Shown in pieces: positions 25,624-34,910 of a stretch of 64,000 bases of DNA (positions are counted from its first letter, which is position 1; each line of letters starts with the position of its first letter). A program made the position numbers and the translations under genes. Origin of the DNA: Shimazuella kribbensis DSM 45090 (GTDB taxonomy: Bacteria; Bacillota; Bacilli; Thermoactinomycetales; Thermoactinomycetaceae); contig NZ_ATZF01000010.1 in assembly GCF_000428065.1 (NCBI RefSeq), positions 124,001 through 188,000 on the forward strand. Reading direction: 5' to 3'. The notes below the pieces were generated by a model. It made no database searches and had not been told where the DNA came from. It was given only the letters and a program-made list of their open reading frames with translations.

Positions 25624-26571
25624 ATGAAGTTTAAAAAAAGTCTTCTAGGTATTAGCATTTTTGCATTATTAACTGGAGCACTTGTTGGTTGTTCTGGAGG
25701 AAAAAGTGAGACCCCTGAAGATAAACTAACAGGTACAGTTAAGATCGATGGCTCCAGTACAGTTTTCCCAATCTCTCAGGCAGTAGCAGAAGAGTTTATG
25801 ATAGCAAATCCAGGAGTGAAAGTAACAGTTGCTGAATCTGGTACCGGTGGCGGTTTTAAGAAGTGGGCGCTTGGTGAAACAGATATTAATAACGCATCCC
25901 GTGTAATTAAAGAGGAAGAAAAAGCAAAAGCCGCTGAGAAAAAAATCGAACCAGTAGAAATTCCAGTTGCTTACGACGGAATCTCTGTTGTTGTAAATAA
26001 AAGCAATACCTTTGTAAATGACCTTACAGTTGATGAATTGAAAAAGATATGGGCACCTGATAGTAAAATAAAAACTTGGAAAGATATCCGTTCTCAGTGG
26101 CCAGCTGAGCCGATTAAACTATATGGACCAGGTACAGCTTCTGGTACTTATGATTACTTCTGTGAAGAGATTCTTGGTAAAAATGACAAAGGGGAGGTTA
26201 TTAACAGCCGCACAGACTATACTCCAAGTGAAGATGACAATGTATTGGTTAAAGGAATCGAAGGAGATAAAAACAGCTTAGGATACTTTGGATTTGCTTA
26301 CTATATGGAAAACAAAGACAAACTCAAAATCGTGAAGATAGATAGTGGTAAAGGCCCAATCGAACCAACTGAACAAACCATTAATGATGGTTCCTATGCT
26401 CCACTCTCTCGTACCATTTACATTTATCCAAGCAAATCTGCACTTTCTCGTCCTGAAGTAAAAGCGTTTATAAAGTTCTATATCGAAAATGCAAAAGTTC
26501 TTGCTAAAGAAGTTGGATATGTCCCTCTAAAAGATGACATGTACACCAAATCCTTAGAATTCGTTAAATAA
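25624..26571 (+). CDS. pstS: Phosphate ABC transporter, substrate-binding lipoprotein
   Basis: The extracellular phosphate receptor of the high-affinity Pst system. The 315 residues begin with a signal peptide and lipobox VGC (Cys23). The phosphate-binding loops are visible: DGSSTVFPI, ESGTGGG and the GTASGTYDYF block. Strong AGGAGG site before ATG 25624. First gene of pstSCAB-phoU under a Pho box, so it is induced on phosphate starvation. Confidence 0.96.
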   Translation: MKFKKSLLGISIFALLTGALVGCSGGKSETPEDKLTGTVKIDGSSTVFPISQAVAEEFMIANPGVKVTVAESGTGGGFKKWALGETDINNASRVIKEEEKAKAAEKKIEPVEIPVAYDGISVVVNKSNTFVNDLTVDELKKIWAPDSKIKTWKDIRSQWPAEPIKLYGPGTASGTYDYFCEEILGKNDKGEVINSRTDYTPSEDDNVLVKGIEGDKNSLGYFGFAYYMENKDKLKIVKIDSGKGPIEPTEQTINDGSYAPLSRTIYIYPSKSALSRPEVKAFIKFYIENAKVLAKEVGYVPLKDDMYTKSLEFVK

Positions 26572-26591
26572 CTTAAACATTGTTTCGTGAA

Positions 26592-26640
26592 GAAAGGGGT
26601 GATCCCCTTTCCTGAAATAGGAAAGGGTGTGCCACTTTTT
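26592..26640 (+). promoter_or_regulatory. Two mutually exclusive hairpins after pstS
   Basis: Hairpin 1 pairs 26592-26599 (GAAAGGGG) with 26604-26611. Hairpin 2 pairs 26605-26612 (CCCTTTCC) with 26620-26627 and is followed 8 bases later by TTTTTT. They share the middle strand. The place fits a partial terminator or 3' stabiliser that keeps pstS mRNA more abundant than the rest of the operon, as known for Bacillus pst. Confidence 0.65.
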
Positions 26641-26675
26641 TCAGTAGATAAGAAAGAATAAATTTTATCTTACCT

Positions 26676-26760
26676 ACAAAGCGAGACTAGAAGCAAAGCG
26701 CCGTAGCGAGACTTGTGCCTTAGGTGCATAAGTGCAACTAAGCCTCTGTCAGCGCCTTAT
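26676..26760 (+). repeat. Sequence resembling the 3' end of the TnpB element
   Basis: GTAGCGAGACTTGTG (26703-26717) differs by one base from GTAGCGAGTCTTGTG on the minus strand just beyond the tnpB gene at 41279. Nearby AGCGAGACTAGAAGC also shares the GCGAGAC and TAGAAGC strings with that region, and CTTAG/CTAAG with TGCA/TGCA forms a hairpin (about 26719-26742). It may be a relic end or solo guide-RNA end of an IS605/IS1341-type element, in the gap between pstS and pstC. Confidence 0.4.
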
Positions 26761-26813
26761 AGGCTTGCCAATCGGAAAGTTTTCTTTCCTTGTTTATGAA
26801 AGGAGGAGGAAAA

Positions 26814-27734
26814 TTGGAACAACCTAGAAATATGCTTCAGAAAAAACAATCATGGAGAAATACAGTAGAGGCATTTATTCCAAAATTTCTTTTGATCTGT
26901 GCACTTCTTTCTGTTTTTACAACAGTTGGAATTATTTTGACTCTCTTGTTTGAAACAGCTGGTTTTTTTGAGAAAGTTCCTTTCCTTGATTATATAACTG
27001 GAACCACATGGACAGCTTTGTTTAGTGGAGATCAACAAAAATTCGGGGTTTTACCTCTCATATCCGGAACATTACTTGTCACAGTTGGAGCTGCTGTTGT
27101 TGCTGTACCAATTGGACTCGGAAGTGCTATTTATTTGAGTGAGTATGCACCTGAAAGAGTAAGACAAATTATTAAACCGATATTAGAAATATTGGCCGGA
27201 ATTCCAACTATTGTATATGGATTCTTTGCTATTACTCTTGTCACTCCTTTCCTGCGTTCCTTCATACCGCAGCTTAACTTTTTTAACGCGCTAAGCGCTA
27301 GCATTGTAGTCGGGATTATGATTATTCCTATGATCGCTTCGCTTAGTGAAGATGCAATGCGATCTGTACCAAAAAACATTCGTGAAGCAGCATACGGCTT
27401 AGGCGCTACGAAACTCGAAGTAGTCTTAAAAATTGTAGTTCCCGCCGCTTTATCAGGAATCGTATCATCTTTTGTTCTTGCTCTATCTCGGGCAATTGGG
27501 GAAACAATGATTGTAACCATTGCTGCTGGTAGTAATCCTACCTTTACATTTGATCCAACAAGTACCATTCAGACAATGACAGGTTTTATGGTTCAAGCTG
27601 CAATGGGAGATATCACTTATGAAAGCCTTTCCTATAAAGCCATTTATGCGGTAGGCATGACGCTGTTTTTGTTCACCTTTGTAATGAACATGCTGGCCCA
27701 GTATATCTCACGAAGATTCAAGGAGGAATATTGA
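26814..27734 (+). CDS. pstC: Phosphate ABC transporter permease
   Basis: One of the two membrane subunits of the Pst importer; 306 residues with six helices and the EAA loop typical of binding-protein-dependent permeases (EAAYGLGATKLEV). The TTG at 26814 is preferred since AAAGGAGG lies 7 bases upstream; frames beginning earlier overlap the ribosome site. Its TGA overlaps the ATG of pstA. Confidence 0.95.
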   Translation: MEQPRNMLQKKQSWRNTVEAFIPKFLLICALLSVFTTVGIILTLLFETAGFFEKVPFLDYITGTTWTALFSGDQQKFGVLPLISGTLLVTVGAAVVAVPIGLGSAIYLSEYAPERVRQIIKPILEILAGIPTIVYGFFAITLVTPFLRSFIPQLNFFNALSASIVVGIMIIPMIASLSEDAMRSVPKNIREAAYGLGATKLEVVLKIVVPAALSGIVSSFVLALSRAIGETMIVTIAAGSNPTFTFDPTSTIQTMTGFMVQAAMGDITYESLSYKAIYAVGMTLFLFTFVMNMLAQYISRRFKEEY

Positions 27735-28657
27735 TGTCTGCTGAAAAAACGTTGTCTAAAGAACATACAAACCAACAGACATCGTCGTCTTTACGTAATC
27801 ATTCCCATTCTTCATCACAAGTACAGAGAAGAAGAGGATGGAACTATTTGTTTCATGCACTATTTCTACTAGCTACTTTGGTAGGGATCATCGTTTTAGC
27901 TTTTTTATTGTTTGATATTGTCAAACGTGGATGGAGCTGGTTGACTCCTGATTTTTTTGAAAACTTCGCTTCCCGCCTACCATCTCGCTCAGGATTTAAA
28001 GCTGCCATTTGGGGATCGCTCTGGATGATTGGTGTTACTGCACCACTTACTTTTATTCTTGGGGTATCAACAGCTATCTATTTAGAAGAATATAGCAAAA
28101 AAAATTGGTTAAGTCGGTTTATCCAATTAAATATTAGTAATTTAGCTGGCGTTCCCTCTATCGTATACGGAATACTAGGTCTTACATTATTTGTACGCAT
28201 ATTAGGATTAGGCTCGAGTGTATTAGCAGGATCTTTAACCATGACTTTATTAGTTTTACCCATTGTTATTGTTGCCTCAAGAGAATCTATTGCTAGTGTT
28301 CCAAGCATTCTTAAACAAGCATCTTATGCCATGGGGGCATCGCGTTGGCAGACCATCCGTCATGTGGTCTTACCTTACGCTCTTCCAGGTGTTTTAACTG
28401 GTACCATTTTAGCATTGTCTCGAGCGATTGGAGAAACAGCACCATTGATTATGGTAGGGGCAGTAACATTCGTAGCCTTTACTCCTGAAAATCTATTTAG
28501 TCCATTTACCGTTATGCCAATTCAGATTTACCAGTGGATCGGTTTACCTCGTATAGAATTTCAACAATTGGCTGCGGCCGGAATTATCGTATTATTGATA
28601 GTGCTTTTAACAATGAATGCGATCGCAATACTCTTACGAAATAAATTTCAACGCTAA
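27734..28657 (+). CDS. pstA: Phosphate ABC transporter permease
   Basis: The second membrane subunit of the Pst importer; 307 residues. A hydrophilic Ser/His-rich N-terminal tail of about 35 residues precedes six helices, and the EAA loop reads [14 protein letters not shown]. The ATG at 27734 overlaps the pstC stop as ATGA-type coupling, with AGGAGG 7 bases before. Confidence 0.95.
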   Translation: MSAEKTLSKEHTNQQTSSSLRNHSHSSSQVQRRRGWNYLFHALFLLATLVGIIVLAFLLFDIVKRGWSWLTPDFFENFASRLPSRSGFKAAIWGSLWMIGVTAPLTFILGVSTAIYLEEYSKKNWLSRFIQLNISNLAGVPSIVYGILGLTLFVRILGLGSSVLAGSLTMTLLVLPIVIVASRESIASVPSILKQASYAMGASRWQTIRHVVLPYALPGVLTGTILALSRAIGETAPLIMVGAVTFVAFTPENLFSPFTVMPIQIYQWIGLPRIEFQQLAAAGIIVLLIVLLTMNAIAILLRNKFQR

Positions 28658-28707
28658 TTAGCAGAAACTTTTTTGATAATCAAACCATAAAAGAAAGGAA
28701 GATTATT

Positions 28708-29466
28708 TTGAGCCAGCAAGCTATATCTGTCGATAACTTAAATCTATATTATGGACAGAACCATGCTCTAAAGAATATTTCTATGGATATCGATAAAAAT
28801 AGTGTAACTGCGCTAATTGGTCCTTCAGGATGTGGAAAGTCCACTTTTTTACGCACTTTAAATCGTATGAATGACATGATTCCAGGAGTAAAAATTGAAG
28901 GACAAATCAACATTCACAATCAAAATATTTACTCAGATCAGGTGCATGTAGAGATGCTTCGCAAAAACGTAGGAATGGTATTCCAAGCACCTAACCCATT
29001 CCCGAAAAGCATCTACGATAATGTAGCATATGGTCCACGTATCCATGGTTTACGTGACAAGAAAAAATTAGACGAATTGATAGAAAAAAGTTTACGTGGT
29101 GCAGCTATATGGGATGAAGTGAAGGATCGTTTAAAAGATAAGGCAACAGGACTATCTGGCGGTCAGCAACAACGTCTATGCATTGCACGTGCATTGGCAG
29201 TTGAGCCTGAAGTCCTTTTAATGGATGAACCCACATCGGCTTTAGATCCCATATCTACTGCTAAAATTGAAGAGCTAATCCAAGAGTTAAAAACAAGTTA
29301 TACCATTGTCATTGTGACTCATAACATGCAACAAGCAGCACGAATCTCTGATAAAACCGCCTTTTTCTTAAGTGGTGATTTAATCGAATATAACAAAACA
29401 GAGCAATTATTCTCAACGCCTAAGCACAAACAAACCGAAGACTATATTACAGGTCGTTTCGGTTAG
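28708..29466 (+). CDS. pstB: Phosphate ABC transporter ATP-binding protein
   Basis: The ATPase of the Pst importer; 252 residues with Walker [11 protein letters not shown]-loop in VFQAPNPFP (PstB type), signature LSGGQQQR, Walker [12 protein letters not shown] and the switch histidine in IVTHNMQQ. The TTG start 28708 follows AAAGGAAG. A 50-bp gap separates it from pstA, without a terminator. Confidence 0.97.
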   Translation: MSQQAISVDNLNLYYGQNHALKNISMDIDKNSVTALIGPSGCGKSTFLRTLNRMNDMIPGVKIEGQINIHNQNIYSDQVHVEMLRKNVGMVFQAPNPFPKSIYDNVAYGPRIHGLRDKKKLDELIEKSLRGAAIWDEVKDRLKDKATGLSGGQQQRLCIARALAVEPEVLLMDEPTSALDPISTAKIEELIQELKTSYTIVIVTHNMQQAARISDKTAFFLSGDLIEYNKTEQLFSTPKHKQTEDYITGRFG

Positions 29467-29479
29467 GGGGAAACTGTGT

Positions 29480-30133
29480 ATGCGTCCATTTGACCAATTG
29501 CTAAATGATGTAAAAAAGCTACTTTTAGAGATGGGAGAGAGGGTCGAAGTAGCAATCAATCAAGCTGTCACGTCACTTGCTACTCAAAATGCCCCTCTAG
29601 CTGAAATTGTAATCAAAGACGATCAGAAGATAGATGAAATGGAAGTTCAAATCGATGATATGGTAACCAAACTCATTGCAACTCAACAACCAGTAGCGAA
29701 CGATTTACGCAACTTAATTGCTGCAATAAAAATAGCTTCTGATCTGGAAAGAATGGCTGATCTTGCTGTAAATATTGCGAAAGTAACAGTGGAATTAAAA
29801 AAGAATAATCAAGAGCTATTTAAAGAACTAGAAAATATCCAACAAATGGCTGAAATCACACAACAGATGGTGCATGACGGAATTAACAGCTATATCAATA
29901 GAAATACCGAATTGGCTAAATCCCTTGCCAAAATGGATGACCAAGTAGATAAAATATATGAAACCATCATCCGTAAAATGGGAAATTATCTACCTCAAGC
30001 CAACTCAAATGCCGAAGTAGCATTAAAACTCTGTTTTGTAGCTCGATATTTAGAACGAATCGCTGACCACACCACTAATATCGCAGAGAGTATTGTGTAT
30101 ATAGCCACAGGAAAACAAACCGATTTAAACTAG
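29480..30133 (+). CDS. phoU: Phosphate signalling regulator PhoU
   Basis: A 217-residue all-helical protein of two similar PhoU domains, each with the E/DxxxD metal-cluster pattern (SDLERMADLAVNIAK near 90-104, ARYLERIADHTTNIAE near 190-205). PhoU links the state of the Pst transporter to PhoR and to cell phosphate control. The last gene of the operon, 13 bp after pstB. Here the link may matter more than usual, because PhoR in this window lacks its membrane part. Confidence 0.95.
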   Translation: MRPFDQLLNDVKKLLLEMGERVEVAINQAVTSLATQNAPLAEIVIKDDQKIDEMEVQIDDMVTKLIATQQPVANDLRNLIAAIKIASDLERMADLAVNIAKVTVELKKNNQELFKELENIQQMAEITQQMVHDGINSYINRNTELAKSLAKMDDQVDKIYETIIRKMGNYLPQANSNAEVALKLCFVARYLERIADHTTNIAESIVYIATGKQTDLN

Positions 30134-30215
30134 GATCTATAAATTGTTTCTTCTTTCCCTTTTTCGTTCATTAGATATCTGGAATTTGATAAAGATTATA
30201 TCCTATACAAACGAC

Positions 30216-30243
30216 GGACGACCAACAATTATGTTGGTCGTCC
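30216..30243 (+). terminator. Hairpin after phoU
   Basis: A perfect 12-bp stem GGACGACCAACA (30216-30227) with 30232-30243. No clear T-run follows, so it may be a weak terminator or an mRNA 3' stabiliser. Confidence 0.6.
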
Positions 30244-30298
30244 AAACATCAGTCGTTGAAATTATCGTGCCAGATTAACCCTCAAAAAACATGGTCTG

Positions 30299-30567
30299 TT
30301 ATCGAAGGCTCCTGATCTTACTCAGAGGTTTCCCTTTAAGCGAAAGGATTCGAAGCTCCCAATCCCTCAGGATCGCCTTTTTGCTGCTACGCATTCGCTG
30401 AATAGCACGCCTTTTCTTTTCTCCCCTAGGAGTTCGACGATATTCCCACTGTCCAAACATCTTCTCTCGTGAAAACTTCATCGCTCGTGAAACCTTTCTC
30501 TGTCACGTAATCCAACCAGATTTGGAGGTCACTGGCACACTGTTCTGTAACTCCTTACAACTGACAT
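30299..30567 (-). pseudogene. Broken small foreign gene
   Basis: On the minus strand, a good -10 (TATAAT, 30584-30579) and AAGGAGG are followed by ATG 30567, but this frame stops after 12 codons. A second frame continues with protein-like coding to TAG at 30428-30426 (includes DLQIWLDYV and FTSDEVF). A third frame is open from ATG 30481 to TAA 30299 and gives a basic 60-residue stretch. One-base shifts between the frames would join them, so this is best read as a gene broken by at least two frameshifts. A real 60-residue basic protein (30299-30481) is the alternative. Composition is GC-richer than its neighbours. Confidence 0.4.
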
Positions 30568-30717
30568 CGCCTCCTTACATTATACCTTTATCCCTTTTGC
30601 ATAACCATGTGAATTTTTAAACAGTTTTAATACTTGTTATATGATAGGAACACATGAATTACAAAGGACATCATTTGTTTGTGAAGATCGCATTGCCAAA
30701 TTTTCTTAAAGCAAGAC

Positions 30718-31386
30718 TTACATACTCAAATGCTCATGAACGATTCGCCAGCTACCATCTATTCGTCTCAGCACATTGGTTCCGTGACCTTCGTAAACTT
30801 GCCTCTTACCACTATACTTGAACCTGTATGTACAGGCAGATACCCAGTAATTACTGGCAATCCATTGTACATTTGAGATGATATATGCTTCGTTTTGGAT
30901 TTTTGACCATATATCTTCACAAGCCTTCTTAATATCAGACTTTCCACTATACTCGTCATTTGCAAACCAGAACGTTGCATAGTCAGCGATAAGTGGTTCT
31001 ATCTTGCTAAAATCTCTGCTGTTCACAGCTATTTCATATGCTTCTAAAAAAGTATCCAGTTCGTGTCGAAGTTCTATTGTGTCATCTATCGTTATCGCTT
31101 CACCTTTTTTGATCTTCCGTAGAGCATAGTTGCCTCGCCTATCTAAATCTGGAAATGTACTTGGGTTGTCATCATGATTGACATACCTCGCAGGTTCCGA
31201 GAAAAGGTAAATCTTGCCCCAGAAAGAGTGTGTCCATTCCCGTTCGCTATGCGATAAAGCATCGAACTCAGACTGACTTAACTCTTTAAGATTATAGGGT
31301 ACGACAAGCTCACCCTTTTCGAAGTCTTTTGCAGCATACACACCTTTGCCAGCGAGTTTGCCTTTACCAATAATGACATTATCCAT
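30718..31386 (-). CDS. SET-domain protein fused to a SnoaL/NTF2-like domain
   Basis: A 222-residue protein in two parts. Residues about 1-105 read as a SET domain, a fold that methylates lysines with S-adenosylmethionine: GKGVYAAKDFEKGELV, then RYVNHDDNPST (the NHS-type motif), then the KKGEAITIDD end. Residues about 108-222 match the NTF2-like/SnoaL-type fold (FLEAYEIAVNSRDFSKIEP, ending WRIVHEHLS). SET proteins are uncommon in Bacillales. AAGGAGT lies 6 bases before ATG 31386. Monocistronic. The substrate is unknown. Confidence 0.8.
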   Translation of the reverse strand: MDNVIIGKGKLAGKGVYAAKDFEKGELVVPYNLKELSQSEFDALSHSEREWTHSFWGKIYLFSEPARYVNHDDNPSTFPDLDRRGNYALRKIKKGEAITIDDTIELRHELDTFLEAYEIAVNSRDFSKIEPLIADYATFWFANDEYSGKSDIKKACEDIWSKIQNEAYIISNVQWIASNYWVSACTYRFKYSGKRQVYEGHGTNVLRRIDGSWRIVHEHLSM

Positions 31387-31556
31387 ACATTCACTCCTTG
31401 CCTAAATCCGCAGTTGGGTTTACGGTGACTATCATTCTTTAAATCTTGCGTTTTTGAGTGTTCCATAGACTTCCAAGTAGAATGGGAATATCCAAATCTA
31501 ACACTGTTTCTTTTAAGAAGTTACAAAAAACAAATCTAAAAATGTTCATCATATAT

Positions 31557-32483
31557 TTATTTGGTAGGTTTGCCTCGAAAAGGACTTAAAAACAACTTTG
31601 GGATTTTTGTTTCAAAACGCAGCAAGTGACCAGTTATAGGATGCATAAACGACAAAACCTGAGCATGGAGTCCAAGTCGACCAATCGGCTTCGAACGTGA
31701 ACCATATTTCTTATCTCCTACAATGGAATGCCCTATATCTTGCATATGTACACGAATTTGATTTTTTCGTCCCGTGTCGAGATTCACCTTCAATAAAGAA
31801 AAATTTGAATTGAATTTAATTACTTTGTAATGGGTGACTGCGAGTTTTCCATCATTTGAACGAGCACTTGAATATGTTTTAAAGGTCTTTGTCTCTTTCA
31901 ACCAAGATTTAATAGTACCTTCTTTTTTCTTTACTGATCCCTCAACGAGGGCAATATAAAGACGTTCCTTCACCATATCTTTCCATGAATTTTGCATAAT
32001 TTGTTGTACCTCTTGGCTTTTGGCAAACATCATCACCCCGGATGTGTCTCGATCCAAACGATGCACGACAAAAATCCGGTTTTTCGGATTCTCTCTACGG
32101 ACATGATCCATAAGCTGTCGATAGGCGGTTATTTCGTTCTCCTCAGAAGAAGAAACGGATAACAATCCGGATTCCTTCTCAATTACGATGATATCCTCAT
32201 CTTCATGTAAAATAATAATTCCTGTCATGTTTGATGTATTTGTAACTTTTACCTTACGAATGGATACCGTCTGTCCAGCTTGCAGCGGAAAATTGTATTT
32301 CGTCACAGCTTGATCGTTTACCAATACTTGCCCATGACTCAATAGAGATTTGACGGAGTTTCGGCCAAGATTTGATAAAGTATCCAATAAAAAAACCAGT
32401 AACTCCGTTGGTTCTTTCACTGTGTATTGTTTGGTTGGTGATTGTGTTTGATTTGTATTGCTCTTTCTTTTCCTTTTATGCAT
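31557..32483 (-). CDS. RluA-family pseudouridine synthase
   Basis: A 308-residue enzyme isomerising uridine to pseudouridine in rRNA or tRNA. An S4 RNA-binding domain (about 28-85) is followed by the RluA catalytic domain with HRLDRDTSG (catalytic Asp near residue 143) and the closing HAQVLSF...HP block. A basic 20-residue tail precedes the S4 domain. AGAAAGAGGG precedes ATG 32483. Which site it modifies cannot be told from sequence; Bacillus has several paralogues. Confidence 0.9.
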   Translation of the reverse strand: MHKRKRKSNTNQTQSPTKQYTVKEPTELLVFLLDTLSNLGRNSVKSLLSHGQVLVNDQAVTKYNFPLQAGQTVSIRKVKVTNTSNMTGIIILHEDEDIIVIEKESGLLSVSSSEENEITAYRQLMDHVRRENPKNRIFVVHRLDRDTSGVMMFAKSQEVQQIMQNSWKDMVKERLYIALVEGSVKKKEGTIKSWLKETKTFKTYSSARSNDGKLAVTHYKVIKFNSNFSLLKVNLDTGRKNQIRVHMQDIGHSIVGDKKYGSRSKPIGRLGLHAQVLSFMHPITGHLLRFETKIPKLFLSPFRGKPTK

Positions 32484-32730
32484 GTTATTACCCTCTTTCT
32501 GTATAAACTGTTTCAGATGATGAATAAGTAAAAATCTTGTGCTGAGATGCCGCTCCTATATTTTAAACATCCCTATCGATAATTAACAATTTATAAGGCA
32601 TTTTTATCTATTCCTAAACAATTTGAATCTTATTGAAAAGCCATCTCTCTATTGATAAACTAAAAATATCAACATTTAGAATAAATTGTATTATGTTGAT
32701 TGAAGGAATCTTAAAAAGGGAGGACTTCCC

Positions 32731-32826
32731 ATGAAAAAGAAAATCGATAGAATCATTCTGATTCCAACCGAATGGAGCACTACAGAAGATAATTTGAGCC
32801 TTATCATGATTGAGCTACAAACTTAG
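32731..32826 (+). CDS. 31-residue peptide gene
   Basis: ATG 32731 is preceded by an excellent ribosome site (AAAGGGAGG, 6-7 bases). The peptide starts MKKKIDRIILIPTEW and ends with TAG at 32824-32826. Right after it came a perfect terminator hairpin, into which the IS element then inserted. Ribosome site plus terminator support a real small gene, or the short remains of a larger one. No family is recognised. Confidence 0.5.
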   Translation: MKKKIDRIILIPTEWSTTEDNLSLIMIELQT

Positions 32827-32840
32827 AAAGTGAAAAAAGA

Positions 32841-32851
32841 GGGATTAACCC
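32841..32851 (+). repeat. Left target-site duplication, in a split terminator
   Basis: GGGATTAACCC; the identical right copy is at 35130-35140. Joining the flanks restores a stem AAAAAGAGGG/CCCTCTTTTT with loop ATTAA, so the element split the loop and stem top of an intrinsic terminator that served the 31-residue peptide gene. Confidence 0.9.
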
Positions 32852-32919
32852 CATAGCCATCAAGTTAATAACAAAATAATCCCCCAAAACGGAAAAAACA
32901 CGCTATTCTTTCTTTAGGA

Positions 32920-34374
32920 ATGAAAAGAAAGGATGGCGTGTTTTCTGTGAATGTATCCACCAAAGAAGAACTTCATTTGTTTTCACAGGTATTACAAAAA
33001 TATCTTTCCCCTACAGAAGTGGAGCAGTTGGCAAGAACTACTGAATTTGTAAGACGAAGAAGTAAATGTCGGGGACAAGATCTGGTGACCTTATGTGTTT
33101 GGTTGAGTCACAACCTAGCAAGTACTTCTCTAACTCAGTTATGCAGTGAGTTGGAGGCCGCGACAGGAATTAGCATGAGTGCAGAAGGATTAAATCAGCG
33201 TTTGAACGAACAGGCCGTGTCTTTTCTTCGACGACTATTTGCACAATTACTGAAAGCAGAGCTAAGTTCGTCTTGTGTCCTCCCAACCAAATATCAAGAT
33301 GTTTTTACTCGGATTCGCATCCTCGATTCGACCTCCTTTCAGTTACCAGATTCCTTGGCCGATCATTATCCAGGTTCAGGAGGAAGTAGTCATGCGGCTG
33401 GGGCAAAAATCCAATTGGAATACGACTTATATAGCGGACAATTTTTGAATGTGGATATGGGAGCCGGGAAAGGAAATGACAGGCTCTTTAACCCCGCTTG
33501 TTTCCCCACTCTTCAACCAAGGGACTTGTGCATACGAGATTTGGGTTACTTTTCGCTGGATAACCTAAAGCAGATTGATCAACAGAGAGCCTTCTATCTA
33601 TCTCGTTTACCACTCAAAAACCGGATCTATCAAAAGAATCCAGTACCCGAATTCCATGGAAATGGAGCAATCAAGAAAAAAACAGAGTATCTCTTACTAG
33701 ATCTGGAAGAAAAAATGAATCAAATGAAACCAGAAGAAACTACGGAGATTCGAGATGCTTTTATTGGGTATAAAAAACTACCTGCTCGTGTTATTTTGTA
33801 CCGACTCACAGATGTACAAGTGAAAAAGAGAAGAAAAAATCAGGACTTCAAAGAACAGAAGAAAGGAAAAGAGCTTTCAGATAAAAGAAAACGGTTAACT
33901 GGGATCAATGTCTATATCACCAATATCGCTTGGGATATTGTCCCAAAAGAGCATATTCATCCTCTCTATTCCCTGCGTTGGCAGATTGAGATTGTATTCA
34001 AAACATGGAAATCTTTTTTTCAGATCGATCGATGTAAGAATGTGAAACGGGAAAGGTTGGAATGTCACCTGTATGGGCAGCTTATTGCCATCCTCATTTG
34101 TTCCTCTACTTTGTTTCAGATGAGAGTGATTTTGCTACGCAAAAGCCGTATGGAGGTAAGCGAATATAAGGCTTTTTATATCATTCAAACCTATCTCCCT
34201 TTGTTCCATCAGGCTATACAGAAAAACACCCAAGCATATGCAAAGATCCTTCTTCGCCTTTTTCACCAGCTAAAGAAAAATGGGCGAAAATCTCATCGAT
34301 ACAAGAAAAAGACGATCTTTGACATATTGGGTGTTGTTTATGAGTATAGCCTATCCACTGCGAAAGTAGCATAG
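32920..34374 (+). CDS. IS231-type transposase
   Basis: A 484-residue DDE transposase of the IS4 family, IS231 subgroup. The three catalytic blocks are RILDSTSF (Asp near residue 140), CIRDLGYFS (Asp near 206), and the YREK block YSLRWQIEIVFKTWK (Glu near 355). The frame is complete, so it may be active. ATG 32920 is used but has no spaced ribosome site; GTG 32938 with AAAGGA just upstream is an alternative and would give 478 residues, the usual length. Confidence 0.95.
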   Translation: MKRKDGVFSVNVSTKEELHLFSQVLQKYLSPTEVEQLARTTEFVRRRSKCRGQDLVTLCVWLSHNLASTSLTQLCSELEAATGISMSAEGLNQRLNEQAVSFLRRLFAQLLKAELSSSCVLPTKYQDVFTRIRILDSTSFQLPDSLADHYPGSGGSSHAAGAKIQLEYDLYSGQFLNVDMGAGKGNDRLFNPACFPTLQPRDLCIRDLGYFSLDNLKQIDQQRAFYLSRLPLKNRIYQKNPVPEFHGNGAIKKKTEYLLLDLEEKMNQMKPEETTEIRDAFIGYKKLPARVILYRLTDVQVKKRRKNQDFKEQKKGKELSDKRKRLTGINVYITNIAWDIVPKEHIHPLYSLRWQIEIVFKTWKSFFQIDRCKNVKRERLECHLYGQLIAILICSSTLFQMRVILLRKSRMEVSEYKAFYIIQTYLPLFHQAIQKNTQAYAKILLRLFHQLKKNGRKSHRYKKKTIFDILGVVYEYSLSTAKVA

Positions 34375-34436
34375 TTTTTAAAAACAAGCCTTACCTAGGC
34401 TTATTTGGTGTGCTCTTTTGCTAATAAAATAATAGC

Positions 34437-34473
34437 CTGCTCCACTCTGTGTATTACACAAAGTGAAGCAGAG
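34437..34473 (-). terminator. Hairpin after the passenger gene
   Basis: An imperfect stem: CTGCT, CACT and TGTG (34437-34458) pair with CACA, AGTG and AGCAG (34463-34480 region) through C-A mismatches around TATTA. Minus-strand T-richness follows. It stands between the passenger and the converging transposase gene. Confidence 0.5.
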
Positions 34474-34511
34474 CCAGCTCTTCTAACCGCAAGTAGAGGA
34501 TCACGAGATGC

Positions 34512-34910
34512 TCAGTTGTACTCGTGAAGCATAACCCTCTGGTTGGTTCCCGCGATAACGAGGTATCCCTCTGCATCCAACGAGAGCCAGACGCCGAAGG
34601 TGAAGCACTCCTTTTTGAGGCTATAACCGAACCCCGTGTCGGAGGGGGACCCCACCAGGAAGCCAGAAACTGTTCCCGCACGAAGTCGGTCTTGGTCGGA
34701 GTTCGTCAGCGACTTCGGGTTTGCCATGAACCGATTGCCCTGCACGTCGACCGTCACGATGTGATAGTCAGTCACGTACTCCTTGACTGCATAACCAGTC
34801 GGGGCATCGCCTCCTCTGAACCACACGCATGTGGTTGTTGATTGCAGCGTGACGGAGCCATAACCTTCGTAGACAACGAAGCGGTCCGGCGAGGTGGGTT
34901 CGAGATCCAT
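34512..34910 (-). CDS. Passenger gene of the IS231-like element, beta-rich protein
   Basis: A 132-residue protein of unknown function. Many Val, Thr, Tyr, Trp and Gly residues and short alternating hydrophobic strands (VWFRGGDAPTGYAVKEYV, GFLVGSPSDTGFGYS) suggest a small beta fold with two or three similar units, perhaps lectin- or trefoil-like; this is only a guess. ATG 34910 has AAAGGG 7 bases upstream; an ATG directly before it (34913) is possible. Third codon positions are mostly G or C, unlike the transposase gene next to it, so the cargo came from a different genome than the IS. Confidence 0.8.
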   Translation of the reverse strand: MDLEPTSPDRFVVYEGYGSVTLQSTTTCVWFRGGDAPTGYAVKEYVTDYHIVTVDVQGNRFMANPKSLTNSDQDRLRAGTVSGFLVGSPSDTGFGYSLKKECFTFGVWLSLDAEGYLVIAGTNQRVMLHEYN

